Position numbers and translations under genes: made by a program. Positions 43,629 through 52,786 of a stretch of 64,000 nt of DNA are shown here, piece after piece. This DNA comes from Kitasatospora aureofaciens (GTDB lineage Bacteria > Actinomycetota > Actinomycetes > Streptomycetales > Streptomycetaceae). Location: the NCBI GenBank assembly GCA_000720845.1, contig JODU01000005.1, positions 62,001-126,000 on the forward strand, given 5' to 3'. Under the pieces are notes generated by a model. The model was not told the origin of the DNA. It worked only from the letters and a program-made list of their open reading frames with translations, and did no database searches. Every line of letters starts with the position of its first letter. Within the stretch, counting starts at the first letter, position 1.

Positions 43629-43634
43629 TACCGT
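43629..43634 (+). promoter_or_regulatory. -10 element placed for a leaderless transcript
   Basis: TACCGT ends 6 bases before ATG 43641, the same spacing and sequence as in front of recD2. No ribosome site precedes the ATG. Confidence 0.4.
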
Positions 43635-43640
43635 TGACAC

Positions 43641-46292
43641 ATGGATCTTCGACTGCCCCGCGTGCGAGGGCTGCTACGGGGGCCGCGGCGGTTGCTCTCC
43701 GCCGCGGCCGCCGTCGTCGTGCTCGCCGGCGCCGGGACGTGGACGGCCGTCGCCGGTGACGACCCGGCCCAGGTGCGGCGCGCCGACCAGGTCATGGCGG
43801 TGGGCGACGGCGTGCGCCTGGACACCTCGTACTTCACGGCGGGCCCCGGCGGCCGCCGCCCGGCCGTCCTGCTCGCGCACGGCTTCGGCGGCAGCAAGGA
43901 CGACGTACGGGAGCAGGCCGAGGACCTGGCGAGGGACGGGTACGCGGTCCTGACCTGGTCGGCGCGCGGCTTCGGCAGGTCCACCGGGAAGATCGGGCTG
44001 AACGCGCCGGACGGCGAGGTCGCCGACGTGTCCCGGCTGATCGACTGGCTCGCCCGGCAGCCCCAGGTGCGGCTGGACAAGGACGGCGACCCCCGCGTCG
44101 GCGTGGCGGGCGGCTCCTACGGCGGCGCGGTCGCGCTGCTCGCGGCGGGGCACGACACCCGGGTGGACGCCGTCGCCCCGGCGATCACGTACTGGAACCT
44201 GGCGGACGCGCTCTTCCCGAACGGCGTCTTCAAGAAGCTGTGGGCCGGCATCTTCGTCAACTCCGGCGGCGGCTGCGACCGGTTCGAGGCGGACCTGTGC
44301 CGCATGTACCAGCGGGTCGCCGAGTCCGGCACGCCCGACGCCGCGGCCGCGAAGCTCCTGGAGGAGCGCAGCCCGCAGGCGGTGGGCGAGCGCATCAAGG
44401 TGCCCACCCTGCTGGCGCAGGGCCAGACCGACTCCCTGTTCCCGCTCGGCCAGGCCGACGCCGCGGCGAAGGCGATCCGGGCCAACGGCGCCCCCGTCGA
44501 CGTCGACTGGATCGCGGGCGGGCACGACGGCGGCGACCTGGAGGGCGACCGCGTCCAGGCACGCGTCGACGACTGGTTCGACCGCTACCTGAAGGACGAC
44601 GAGGGCGCCGACACCGGCCCGGCCTTCCGTGTCACCCGCACCGGGGGCGTCGACTCCACCGACGGACAGGCCCAGTTGCGCGGCGCGAGCGCCGACCAGT
44701 ACCCGGGTCTGGCCGACGGGCAGCGGTCCGTGCCCCTGCGCGGCCGCGAGCAGAGCGTCGACAACCCGGCCGGGGCCAACCCGCCCGCCGTCTCCGCCCT
44801 CCCCGGCATCGGCGGCGCCGGAGGACTCTCCCAGCTCTCCTCGCTCGGCGTCGGGATCTCCCTGGACTTCCCCGGCCAGTACGCCGCGTTCGAGTCCGCC
44901 CCGGTCGGCGACGACCTGCGGATCACCGGCTCGCCGACGGCCACCGTCCACGTCCGCTCCACCACCGAGGACGCCGTCCTCTTCGCCAAGGTCTACGACG
45001 TCGGCCCCGGCTCCACCGCGCCCGTACTGCCGTCGCAGCTGGTCGCCCCCGTCCGCGTCGAGGACGCCAAGGCGGGCAAGGACGTGACGGTCACCCTCCC
45101 GGCCATCGACCACGAGGTGGAGAAGGGCCACCGCCTCCGCCTGGTGCTCGCCTCCACCGACCTCGGCTACGCCTCCCCGGCCGCCCCGGCGACCTACACC
45201 GTCTCCCTCAAGGGCGGCCTGTCGGTGCCCACCGCCCCCGGCGTGACGACCGCCGCCGCGCCGCTGCCCGCCTGGGTGTGGTGGCTGCCGCCGGCCGGTG
45301 CCGCCGTCGCCCTGGCCCTGCTGTGGACCGGCCGCCGCCGCACCGCCGCACCCGCACCCGACCCCGCGCTGACCGACGTACCCCTGCAGATCACCGGCCT
45401 GAGCAAGCGCTACGCCGGGTCCGCCGAGCGGTACGCGGTGCGGGAGCTGTCGTTCCGCGTCGAGAAGGGGCAGGTGCTCGGCCTGCTCGGACCCAACGGC
45501 GCGGGCAAGACGACCACCCTGCGGATGCTGATGGGCCTGATCAAGCCGGACGACGGCGAGATCCGCGTCTTCGGCCACGCCATCCGTCCCGGTGCCCCGG
45601 TGCTGTCCCGGGTCGGCGCCTTCGTCGAGGGCGCGGGCTTCCTGCCGCACCTGTCCGGCCGGGAGAACCTGGAGCTGTACTGGCGGGCGACGGGCCGCCC
45701 GCCCGAGGACGCCCACCTGGACGAGGCCCTGGAGATCGCCGGTCTCGGCGACGCGCTCGCCCGCGCCGTGCGCACCTACTCCCAGGGCATGCGCCAGCGC
45801 CTGGCCATCGCCCAGGCCATGCTCGGCCTGCCCGACCTCCTCATCCTCGACGAGCCGACCAACGGCCTGGACCCGCCGCAGATCCGCGAGATGCGCGAGG
45901 TGATGATCCGCTACGCGGCGGCCGGGCGCACCGTGATCGTCTCCAGCCATCTGCTGGCCGAGGTCGAGCAGTCCTGCACCCACCTCGTGGTCATGGACCG
46001 GGGCCGGCTGGTCCAGGCGGGCCCGGTCGCCGAGATCATCGGCTCCGGCGACACCCTCCTCGTCGGCACCGGCCTGCCCGTGGACGAACCCCTGGTGGAC
46101 AAGGTCGCCGCCCTGCCCGGCGTGGCCTCGGTCGTGCACACCGACGACGGGCTCCTGATCCGCCTCGACCCCGGCGGCACCGCGCCGGGCCTGGTCGCCG
46201 AACTGGTCCGGCTGGAGATCCCGGTGGCGTCGGTCGGACCGCACCGCCGCCTGGAGGACGCCTTCCTCACCCTGATCGGAGGTTCCGCATGA
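43641..46292 (+). CDS. extracytoplasmic alpha/beta hydrolase (CocE/S15-like) fused to ABC ATPase
   Basis: An 883-residue fusion. A signal-anchor helix (LLSAAAAVVVLAGAGTWTAV, residues about 17-38) is followed by an alpha/beta hydrolase with HGFGGSKDD (oxyanion loop), nucleophile Ser159 in GGSYGG, Asp in GQTDSLF and His in AGGHDGG. About 340-530 is a beta-sandwich like the C-terminal domain of CocE/X-prolyl dipeptidyl peptidases. A second helix (VWWLPPAGAAVALALLW, about 545-562) leads back inside to a full drug-type NBD: Walker A GPNGAGKTT at 617, signature YSQGMRQR, Walker B LLILDEPTNGLD and a DUF4162-like tail. Topology is consistent: hydrolase outside, ATPase inside. Coupled (ATGA) to an ABC-2 permease. 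Confidence 0.9.
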   Translation: MDLRLPRVRGLLRGPRRLLSAAAAVVVLAGAGTWTAVAGDDPAQVRRADQVMAVGDGVRLDTSYFTAGPGGRRPAVLLAHGFGGSKDDVREQAEDLARDGYAVLTWSARGFGRSTGKIGLNAPDGEVADVSRLIDWLARQPQVRLDKDGDPRVGVAGGSYGGAVALLAAGHDTRVDAVAPAITYWNLADALFPNGVFKKLWAGIFVNSGGGCDRFEADLCRMYQRVAESGTPDAAAAKLLEERSPQAVGERIKVPTLLAQGQTDSLFPLGQADAAAKAIRANGAPVDVDWIAGGHDGGDLEGDRVQARVDDWFDRYLKDDEGADTGPAFRVTRTGGVDSTDGQAQLRGASADQYPGLADGQRSVPLRGREQSVDNPAGANPPAVSALPGIGGAGGLSQLSSLGVGISLDFPGQYAAFESAPVGDDLRITGSPTATVHVRSTTEDAVLFAKVYDVGPGSTAPVLPSQLVAPVRVEDAKAGKDVTVTLPAIDHEVEKGHRLRLVLASTDLGYASPAAPATYTVSLKGGLSVPTAPGVTTAAAPLPAWVWWLPPAGAAVALALLWTGRRRTAAPAPDPALTDVPLQITGLSKRYAGSAERYAVRELSFRVEKGQVLGLLGPNGAGKTTTLRMLMGLIKPDDGEIRVFGHAIRPGAPVLSRVGAFVEGAGFLPHLSGRENLELYWRATGRPPEDAHLDEALEIAGLGDALARAVRTYSQGMRQRLAIAQAMLGLPDLLILDEPTNGLDPPQIREMREVMIRYAAAGRTVIVSSHLLAEVEQSCTHLVVMDRGRLVQAGPVAEIIGSGDTLLVGTGLPVDEPLVDKVAALPGVASVVHTDDGLLIRLDPGGTAPGLVAELVRLEIPVASVGPHRRLEDAFLTLIGGSA

Positions 46293-47185
46293 GCACGCCC
46301 ACCAAGCCGGCCACGACCGGGCCCGCGCCCGGAGCGGCGGCGTCCGACTCCGCGTACGGCTACCGGGCGGGCCGCACCCTCCCCCTGCGGGTGGAGCTGG
46401 TGCGCCAGCTCAAGCGGCGCCGCACCCTGGTCATGGGCGCGATCCTCGCCGTGCTGCCGTTCGTCCTCGTCGTCGCCTTCGCGATCGGCGGCGAGCCGGA
46501 GGGCCCCGGCGACCGCATCACCCTGATGGACACCGCCACCGCCTCCGGCGCCAACTTCGCCGCGGTCAACCTCTTCGTCTCGGCGGGCTTCCTGCTCGTC
46601 GTCCCGGTCGCCCTGTTCTGCGGGGACACCGTGGCGTCCGAGGCGAGCTGGTCCTCCCTGCGCTACCTGCTCGCCGCGCCGGTGCCGCGCGCCCGGCTGC
46701 TCGCGTCGAAGCTGGCCGTCGGGCTCGGGCTGAGCCTGGCCGCGATGGTGCTGCTGCCCCTGGTGGCGCTGGCCGTGGGCACGGTCGCCTACGGCTGGGG
46801 GCCGCTGGCCATCCCCACCGGCGGTTCGCTCTCCCCGGGCACGGCCGCGCAGCGCCTGGTGGTGGTCGTGGCGTACATCTTCGTGTCCCAACTGGTCACC
46901 GCCGCCCTCGCGTTCTGGCTGTCGACCAGGACCGACGCACCGCTCGGCGCGGTCGGCGGCGCCGTCGGCCTCACCATCGTCGGCAACGTCCTGGACGCCG
47001 TGACCGCGCTGGGCCACTGGCGCGACTTCCTGCCCGCGCACTGGCAGTTCGCCTGGGCGGACGCCGTCCAGCCGAACCCGGAGTGGTCGGGCATGATCCA
47101 GGGCACGGCGGTCTCGGTCACGTACGCGCTGGTGCTGTTCGCCCTGGCCTTCCGCGGTTTCGCACGCAAGGACATCGTGTCGTAG
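46289..47185 (+). CDS. ABC-2 type transporter permease
   Basis: A 298-residue membrane protein with about six helices: TLVMGAILAVLPFVLVVAFA, FVSAGFLLVVPVALFCGDTV, LGLSLAAMVLLPLVALAVG and others. ELVRQLKRRRT is the usual cytoplasmic entry helix, and SWSSLRYLLAAPVPRARLL the conserved loop after helix 2. It overlaps the hydrolase-ATPase fusion by 4 bases, so the two form one transporter; as a dimer it would bring two hydrolase domains to the outer face. Substrate unknown, probably a peptide or ester-bearing molecule. Confidence 0.9.
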   Translation: MSTPTKPATTGPAPGAAASDSAYGYRAGRTLPLRVELVRQLKRRRTLVMGAILAVLPFVLVVAFAIGGEPEGPGDRITLMDTATASGANFAAVNLFVSAGFLLVVPVALFCGDTVASEASWSSLRYLLAAPVPRARLLASKLAVGLGLSLAAMVLLPLVALAVGTVAYGWGPLAIPTGGSLSPGTAAQRLVVVVAYIFVSQLVTAALAFWLSTRTDAPLGAVGGAVGLTIVGNVLDAVTALGHWRDFLPAHWQFAWADAVQPNPEWSGMIQGTAVSVTYALVLFALAFRGFARKDIVS

Positions 47186-47331
47186 GCCGGCGCAGGACCA
47201 CCCACCGGTCTCGGCGCCCCGCCCCGTGCCCGCTTCGAGACCCAGCCGTAACACCCCGTGCCGCACGTTTCGCCCCGCCGCGCCGTCACAGTCACGTACA
47301 CCGGCGCCGACGAAGCACAGGGGGACGGACG

Positions 47332-48942
47332 ATGAACCGGTACGGGACCGACGGGAAGCGGGGGCGGCACGGCGCGACCGCGCTGCTCGCGCTGACCCTG
47401 GCGGGCGGCCTGCTGCTCACCGGCTGCGGAGGGACGGACGACGCGTCGCACGGGGCGAAGGACACCGCGGCCGACTCCCGGGACGGCTCGGCCCCGATGC
47501 CCGCACCCGACCGCCCGCGCGGCGAGGGCGAGCAGCGCCACGACGGCGGCACGAGCAGCGGCGAGGGCGAAAAGAACGGCGACTCCCGCGAGATCGCGCC
47601 CGACCCGGACTACCTGTCCACCTTCGCCCTCGACGTCGACACCGCCTCCTACGGCTACGCCCGCCGCACCCTGGCCGAGGGCCGGCTGCCCGACCCGGCC
47701 ACGGTCCGCCCCGAGGAGTTCGTCAACAGCTTCCGCCAGGACTACGACCGCCCCGACGGCGACGGCTTCTCGGTGTCCGTGGACGGCGCCCGCACCGAGG
47801 ACGAGGACTGGTCCCTGCTCCGCGTCGGCCTGGCCACCCGCACCGCCGCGCGGGAGGACGAACGCCCGCCGGCCGCCCTGACGTTCGTCATCGACACCTC
47901 CGGCTCCATGGGCGAACCCGGCCGCCTCGACCTCGCCCGGGAGGCCCTCGGCACCATGACCGACCGGCTGCGCGACGACGACTCCGTCGCGCTCGTCACC
48001 TTCAGCGACGAGGCCGAGACCGTCCTGCCCATGACCCGGCTCGGCGACCACCGCGACCGCGTCCACGACGCGATCGACGGCCTGGAGCCGACGGATTCCA
48101 CCAACCTCGGCGCGGGCGTGGAGACCGGCTACGAGACCGCCGTCGAGGGCCGCCGCGAGGGTGCCACCAACCGCGTCGTCCTCGTCTCCGACGCCCTCGC
48201 CAACACCGGCGACACCGACGCGGACACCATCCTCGAACGCATCGCCGCCGAGCGCCGCGAGCACGGCATCACCCTCTTCGGCGTCGGCGTCGGCAGCGAC
48301 TACGGCGACGCCCTGATGGAACGCCTCGCCGACAAGGGCGACGGCCACACCACGTACGTCTCCACCACCGAGGACGCCCGCGAGGTGTTCTGCGAGCAGC
48401 TCCCGCGCCACATCGAGCTGACCGCGCGCGACGCCAAGGCCCAGGTCGCCTTCGACCCGGAGACCGTCGCCGAGTTCCGCCTCGTCGGCTACGACGACCG
48501 CCAGGTCGCCGACGAGGACTTCCGCGACGACCGCGTCGACGGCGGCGAGGTCGGCCCCGGCCACACCGTCACCGCCCTCTACGCCGTCCGCACCAGGCCC
48601 GGCGCCGACGGCCACCTCGCCACGGCCACCGTCCGCTGGCTCGACCCCGACAGCCGCACCCCGCACGAGGAGTCCGGCGCCGTGGAGAGCGACGCCCTCG
48701 ACGACTCCGTCTGGGAGTCGGACCGCGGACTGCGCGTCACGGCGACCGCGGCCTACTTCGCCGACGCGCTGCGCTCCTCGGGCGGCGGCCACGGCGACGA
48801 CCACGGCGACGGCGGCTCCCTGCCCGGAGCGCCCGGCCTCGCCGAACTGTCCGAGCGGGCCGACGGCCTGGCGGACCGCACGCGGGACGAGGACCTGCGC
48901 GAGCTGGCCGAGGCGATCGAGGAGGCGGACCGGCTGGCCTGA
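47332..48942 (+). CDS. von Willebrand factor A lipoprotein (YfbK-like)
   Basis: A 536-residue lipoprotein. Lipobox LLLTG-Cys32 follows a short signal. An acidic Ser/Gly-rich linker leads to a YfbK N-terminal region (DPDYLSTFALDVDTASYGYA) and a vWA domain whose MIDAS begins at Asp188 (DTSGSMG, Asp188-Ser190-Ser192), with the Thr of PTDSTNLGAG and the Asp of VSDALANTGD as the other ligands. A C-terminal DUF3520-like region follows (FDPETVAEFRLVGYDDRQ). It binds a divalent metal and probably protein partners on the outer membrane face. ATG 47332 has AGGGGGA upstream. Independent of the ABC pair 147 bp before it, as far as I can see. Confidence 0.9.
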   Translation: MNRYGTDGKRGRHGATALLALTLAGGLLLTGCGGTDDASHGAKDTAADSRDGSAPMPAPDRPRGEGEQRHDGGTSSGEGEKNGDSREIAPDPDYLSTFALDVDTASYGYARRTLAEGRLPDPATVRPEEFVNSFRQDYDRPDGDGFSVSVDGARTEDEDWSLLRVGLATRTAAREDERPPAALTFVIDTSGSMGEPGRLDLAREALGTMTDRLRDDDSVALVTFSDEAETVLPMTRLGDHRDRVHDAIDGLEPTDSTNLGAGVETGYETAVEGRREGATNRVVLVSDALANTGDTDADTILERIAAERREHGITLFGVGVGSDYGDALMERLADKGDGHTTYVSTTEDAREVFCEQLPRHIELTARDAKAQVAFDPETVAEFRLVGYDDRQVADEDFRDDRVDGGEVGPGHTVTALYAVRTRPGADGHLATATVRWLDPDSRTPHEESGAVESDALDDSVWESDRGLRVTATAAYFADALRSSGGGHGDDHGDGGSLPGAPGLAELSERADGLADRTRDEDLRELAEAIEEADRLA

Positions 48943-48974
48943 ACCGGCGGGGTGCGTCCGCCCATTGACGTTTC

Positions 48975-49005
48975 CTTACGCGTGGGTAAGTTTACTCTGA
49001 AGTAA
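48975..49005. promoter_or_regulatory. two adjacent TetR-like palindromes upstream of the acyl-CoA synthetase
   Basis: CTTAC-GCGTGG-GTAAG (48975-48990) and TTACT-CTGA-AGTAA (48992-49005) are perfect 5-bp-arm palindromes one base apart. TTGACG at 48965-48970 could be the -35. TTAC...GTAA sites are typical of TetR regulators of lipid genes. Confidence 0.6.
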
Positions 49006-49061
49006 GTTCGCAGCGAGTACACGCGACAGCGCATCAGTCCGATCCGCGACCGGGAGCCGTC

Positions 49062-50990
49062 ATGGGCGTACGCAGGGACCTGAAACGGGCGAGGGGACGC
49101 GGTGACCTGGCGTCCCGCACGAGGACGGAGACCGTCAGGGACGCGCACGGCACCGTCCGCGAGGCCCGCACCGCCGCCCTCGCGCCCCGCCCCACCGAGG
49201 GCAGCACCGCCGACATCCCGTTCACCAACGCGGCCGAGGCCCCCGACGCGGTGGTCCTGCGCCGCGAGGTGGACGGGGCCTGGCGGCCCGTCACCGCCGC
49301 CGAGTTCGCCCGCGAGGTCACCGCCGTGGCCAAGGGCCTGATCGCGGCCGGCCTGGAACCCGGCGGCCGGGTCGCCGTCATGTCCCGCACCCGCTACGAG
49401 TGGACGGTTCTGGACTTCGCGATCTGGGCGGCCGGCGGCCAGACCGTCCCGGTGTACGCCACCTCCTCGGCCGACCAGGTCGAGTGGATCGTGCGCGACT
49501 CGGGCGCCCGGTACGCCGTCACCGAGACCGCCGCGAACACCGCCATCGTCCGGACCGGCACGGCCGGGCACCCCGAGCGCCCACAGGTCTGGGAACTGGA
49601 CGCCGGTGCCCTCGCCGACCTCACCGTCCTCGGCCGGGGTGTGAGCGACGACGAGGTCACCAAGCGCCGCACCGCCCTCACCCCGGACACGGTCGCCACC
49701 GTCTGCTACACCTCCGGCACCACCGGCCGCCCCAAGGGCTGCGTCCTCACCCACGCCAACCTGCACGCCGAGGCCGCCAACACGGTCGAACTGCTGCACC
49801 CGATCTTCAAGGAGGTCACCGGCCAGCGGGCCTCGACCCTCCTCTTCCTGCCGCTCGCCCACATCCTGGGCCGCACCATCCAGATCTCCTGCCTGCTGGC
49901 CCGCATCGAGATCGGCCACTTCCCGAGCATCAGGCCCGACGAACTGCGCCCCGCGCTCAAGTCGTTCCGCCCGACCTTCCTGGTCGGCGTCCCCTACCTC
50001 TTCGAGAAGATCCACGACACCGGCCGGGCGACCGCCGAGAAGATCGGCCGCGGTGCCTCCTTCGAACGCGCCCACCGCCTCGCCGTCCGCTTCGGCGCCG
50101 CGCACCTGGAACGCTTCCTGGGCCGCGGCAAGGGCCCCACCCCGGGCCTGTGGGCGGGCTGGGCCCTGTACGACCTGCTGGTCTACCGCCGGGTTCGGAG
50201 GGAACTGGGCGGCCGGATGCGCTACGCCATCAGCGGCGGCTCCCCGCTGGAGCGCGACCTCAACCTGTTCTTCTACGCCGCCGGAATCATGGTCTACGAG
50301 GGCTACGGCCTCACCGAGACCACCGCCGCCGCCACCATCGTCCCCCCGCTCGGCCCCCGCCCCGGCACCGTCGGCCCGCCGGTCCCCGGCACCGCCGTGC
50401 GCATCGCGGACGACGGCGAGGTGCTGGTCAAGGGCGGCATCGTCTTCGGCTCCTACCGCGGCAACCCCGAGGCCACCGACGCGGCCCTCACCGACGGCTG
50501 GTTCGCCACCGGCGACCTCGGCTCCCTCGACGCCGACGGCTACCTCACCATCACCGGCCGCAAGAAGGACCTCCTGGTCACCTCCGGCGGCAAGAACGTC
50601 TCCCCGGCCGTCCTGGAGGACCGCCTGCGCAGCCGCCCGCCCGTCGCCCAGTGCCTGGTCGTCGGCGACAACCGCCCCTTCGTCGCCGCCCTGGTCACCC
50701 TCGACCCGGACGCAGTCGCCCACTGGCTGGCGGTGCGCGGGCTGCCCCCCGGCACACCGATGTCCGAGGTCGTAGGGGACCCGAGGATGCGCGCCGACGT
50801 CCAGAAGGCCGTGGACCATGCCAACGCGGCCGTCTCCCGGGCCGAGTCGATCCGGGCCTTCCGGCTGGTCGAGGGCGAGTTCACCGAGGAGAACGGGCTG
50901 CTGACCCCGTCCCTGAAGGTGAAGCGGCACGCGGCCGTCGCGGCGTACGCGGACGAGATCGAGGCGCTGTACGCGACACCGCGCGACTGA
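49062..50990 (+). CDS. fadD: long-chain fatty acyl-CoA synthetase (AMP-forming)
   Basis: A 642-residue adenylate-forming enzyme. VCYTSGTTGRPKGCVLTHAN is the P-loop, YEGYGLTETTAA the A5 motif, WFATGDLGSLDADGYLTITG the A7 motif, and GRKKDLLVTSGGKN the hinge and A8; Lys in LTPSLKVKR is the adenylation lysine (A10). It makes acyl-AMP, then acyl-CoA. The N-terminal 40 residues are basic and unusual. ATG 49062 has GGGAG ahead. A fatty-acid-responsive TetR repressor probably binds the twin palindromes in front; no such regulator is in the window. The symbol denotes the family, not a proven ortholog. Confidence 0.9.
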   Translation: MGVRRDLKRARGRGDLASRTRTETVRDAHGTVREARTAALAPRPTEGSTADIPFTNAAEAPDAVVLRREVDGAWRPVTAAEFAREVTAVAKGLIAAGLEPGGRVAVMSRTRYEWTVLDFAIWAAGGQTVPVYATSSADQVEWIVRDSGARYAVTETAANTAIVRTGTAGHPERPQVWELDAGALADLTVLGRGVSDDEVTKRRTALTPDTVATVCYTSGTTGRPKGCVLTHANLHAEAANTVELLHPIFKEVTGQRASTLLFLPLAHILGRTIQISCLLARIEIGHFPSIRPDELRPALKSFRPTFLVGVPYLFEKIHDTGRATAEKIGRGASFERAHRLAVRFGAAHLERFLGRGKGPTPGLWAGWALYDLLVYRRVRRELGGRMRYAISGGSPLERDLNLFFYAAGIMVYEGYGLTETTAAATIVPPLGPRPGTVGPPVPGTAVRIADDGEVLVKGGIVFGSYRGNPEATDAALTDGWFATGDLGSLDADGYLTITGRKKDLLVTSGGKNVSPAVLEDRLRSRPPVAQCLVVGDNRPFVAALVTLDPDAVAHWLAVRGLPPGTPMSEVVGDPRMRADVQKAVDHANAAVSRAESIRAFRLVEGEFTEENGLLTPSLKVKRHAAVAAYADEIEALYATPRD

Positions 50991-51016
50991 CCCGGGCGAC
51001 GGCCGGGCATGCGAAA

Positions 51017-51051
51017 GGGGCGGGCCGCCGAAGTGCTCGGCGGCCCGCCCC
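51017..51051. terminator. bidirectional terminator between fadD and rdlB
   Basis: A perfect 15-bp stem, GGGGCGGGCCGCCGA / TCGGCGGCCCGCCCC, with a 5-base loop, between the convergent genes. Confidence 0.85.
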
Positions 51052-51061
51052 CGGGGCGATG

Positions 51062-51463
51062 TCAGCCCTTGCCGCCCTCACCGTTGGACGACAGGATCGA
51101 GACGTCCTCCAGCAGGTGGGCCAGCGCACCGTCGCGCTTGGCCTGCGTCGAGTTCTCGGCACACTGCTGGTTCATGTCGTCGCCCAGGACGTTGAGGTCC
51201 TGGATCGGCACCAGACCGATGACGCTGACCGGGATGTCGCTGACCGCGATGCACGGCTTGTTGAACGAACCCTGGATGAGCGCCATCTGCGGGCTCATGT
51301 TGCCCGTGGTCATCGAGTTGCCGAAGTACTGCGAGGCGCCGTTCCCGTTGGCGGAGACGGGCCCGCTGTCGTCGCCGATCGCCATCGCCTGCGGTGCCGC
51401 GGCAGCGGAGGCGCCCATGACGGAGGCGGCGATCGCCGCGTAGGCAACTACCTTCTTGATCAC
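51062..51463 (-). CDS. rdlB: rodlin
   Basis: A 133-residue secreted rodlin. The signal peptide (KKVVAYAAIAASVMGASAAA) ends around AMA. The mature part holds NGNGASQYFGNSMTTGNMSP, NKPCIAVSDIPVSVIGLVPI and NQQCAENSTQAKRDGALAHL, the three rodlin blocks, with two Cys. Rodlins organise chaplin fibres into the paired rodlets on aerial hyphae and spores. GTG 51463 has AAAGGAC ahead. It is divergent from the other rodlin; which is A and which is B is assigned from gene order (rdlA next to the chaplins), not from sequence. Confidence 0.93.
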   Translation of the reverse strand: MIKKVVAYAAIAASVMGASAAAAPQAMAIGDDSGPVSANGNGASQYFGNSMTTGNMSPQMALIQGSFNKPCIAVSDIPVSVIGLVPIQDLNVLGDDMNQQCAENSTQAKRDGALAHLLEDVSILSSNGEGGKG

Positions 51464-51724
51464 TGGCAAGTCCTTTCTGAGGAAACCCCGTCCACCGGAG
51501 CGCTCTGGTCAACTCCGTGAGTCCGGTCGGGTTTCTCCCGTTCACTCCGTCGGCGGACTACGGGAAATGTGTACGGGTCCGCGTTTTCCCCCGGGATTCC
51601 GGCGATTCTGCTGCCTTTTGGCGACCCCGTGCGGGCCAACCGGGTGAACGCCCGCAACCAATCATGGCGCACCGGGTTGATGAGGCCGTAGGACAGTGCG
51701 TCGCTACGACGAAAGGAACGCGAA

Positions 51725-52120
51725 GTGCTCAAGAAGGCAATGGTCGCCGCGGCGGCTGCCGCTTCTGTGATCGGCATGTCCGCCGCTGCCGCCCCCCAGG
51801 CCCTGGCCATCGGGGACGACAACGGGCCGGCCGTGGCCAACGGCAACGGCGCCGAGTCGGCGTTCGGCAACTCGGCCACCAAGGGCGACATGAGCCCCCA
51901 GCTGTCGCTGGTCGAGGGCACGCTGAACAAGCCGTGCGTCGGCCTCGAGGACGTCAACGTCGCCGTCATCAACCTCGTCCCGATCCAGGACGTCAACGTC
52001 CTGGCGGACGACCTGAACCAGCAGTGCGCGGACAACTCCACGCAGGCCAAGCGGGACGGCGCCCTGTCGCACGTCCTGGAGGACCTGTCGGTGCTGTCGG
52101 CGAACGGCGAGGGCCGCTGA
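51725..52120 (+). CDS. rdlA: rodlin
   Basis: A 131-residue rodlin, close relative of the divergent copy: signal peptide to APQALA, then IGDDNGPAVANGNGAESAFG, NKPCVGLEDVNVAVINLVPI, NQQCADNSTQAKRDGALSHV. The two Cys and the VLEDLSVLSANGEG tail match. GTG 51725 follows GAAAGGAA by 6-8 bases. It lies before two chaplin genes on the same strand. Likely expressed only in aerial growth; no developmental promoter can be named from sequence alone. A hairpin terminator follows. Confidence 0.93.
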   Translation: MLKKAMVAAAAAASVIGMSAAAAPQALAIGDDNGPAVANGNGAESAFGNSATKGDMSPQLSLVEGTLNKPCVGLEDVNVAVINLVPIQDVNVLADDLNQQCADNSTQAKRDGALSHVLEDLSVLSANGEGR

Positions 52121-52139
52121 GCCCAGCCCAGCCCGGTGC

Positions 52140-52171
52140 GGGCGGCCCGCTGACTTCCGCGTGGGCCGCCC
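52140..52171 (+). terminator. terminator of rdlA
   Basis: Arms GGGCGGCCC (52140-52148) and GGGCCGCCC (52163-52171), 14-base loop, 20 bp after the stop. Confidence 0.7.
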
Positions 52172-52407
52172 GGCCGTGAACGGGACGGGATTTCGCCGGG
52201 GAGCGGAACGACGTCGTCGCTCTCCTGGGGGAACGGCCGGGCCGTGTCGTGAGGCATCCGAGTGAATTCCGGGGTGTCCCACGTTCGGTAGTTTCCCCGG
52301 CTGTCAATTCCTCGTTTGCAGGCTGCAGGTCATGGTGCGAGCCGTCAATGCTGTGCTCGCGCGGTTTCGGCCGTCATTCAGGCATGACCGCAGAGAAGGG
52401 AAAGTTC

Positions 52408-52635
52408 ATGAAGAAGAGCGCTGCTGTCGTCGCGGGCGCGATCATGGCCCTCGGCATGGCCGCCCCGGCCTTCGCCGACGCCGGCGCCGAGGGTGCCGCC
52501 GTAGGCTCCCCGGGCCTCCTGTCCGGCAATGTCGTCCAGGTTCCCGTGCACGTTCCCGTCAACGTGTGCGGCAACAGCATCAACGTCGTTGGTCTGCTGA
52601 ACCCGGCGTTCGGCAACAAGTGCGAGAACGACTGA
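52408..52635 (+). CDS. chpD: short chaplin
   Basis: A 75-residue short chaplin. Signal peptide MKKSAAVVAGAIMALGMAAP, cut after AFA, leaves a 50-residue chaplin domain: DAGAEGAAVGSPGLLSGNVV, QVPVHVPVNVCGNSINVVGL, LNPAFGNKCEND, with the usual Cys pair. Short chaplins are secreted, self-assemble into amyloid fibres and make aerial hyphae hydrophobic. ATG 52408 follows GAAGGGA by 6 bases; longer frames upstream are non-coding. The D label comes from gene order beside rdlA and a long chaplin. Confidence 0.93.
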   Translation: MKKSAAVVAGAIMALGMAAPAFADAGAEGAAVGSPGLLSGNVVQVPVHVPVNVCGNSINVVGLLNPAFGNKCEND

Positions 52636-52786
52636 CGTCGTTCCGCACCGACCGGCTGCGTCACGGCCGGCCTTGGCCAACTCGTTTGGTTCGGGGCCGG
52701 CTTTTCCCCTTTCTGCAGCAGGTCCCCCCGGATCGTTCTCCGGCCATCTCTCATCTCTCATCTCTCCAAGCAGGAAGACAACCAGA

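Noticed and set aside
43633..43638. TTGACA directly before ATG 43641 as a -35 element
   Set aside because: Its -10 would fall inside the gene; TACCGT at -12 fits a leaderless start better.
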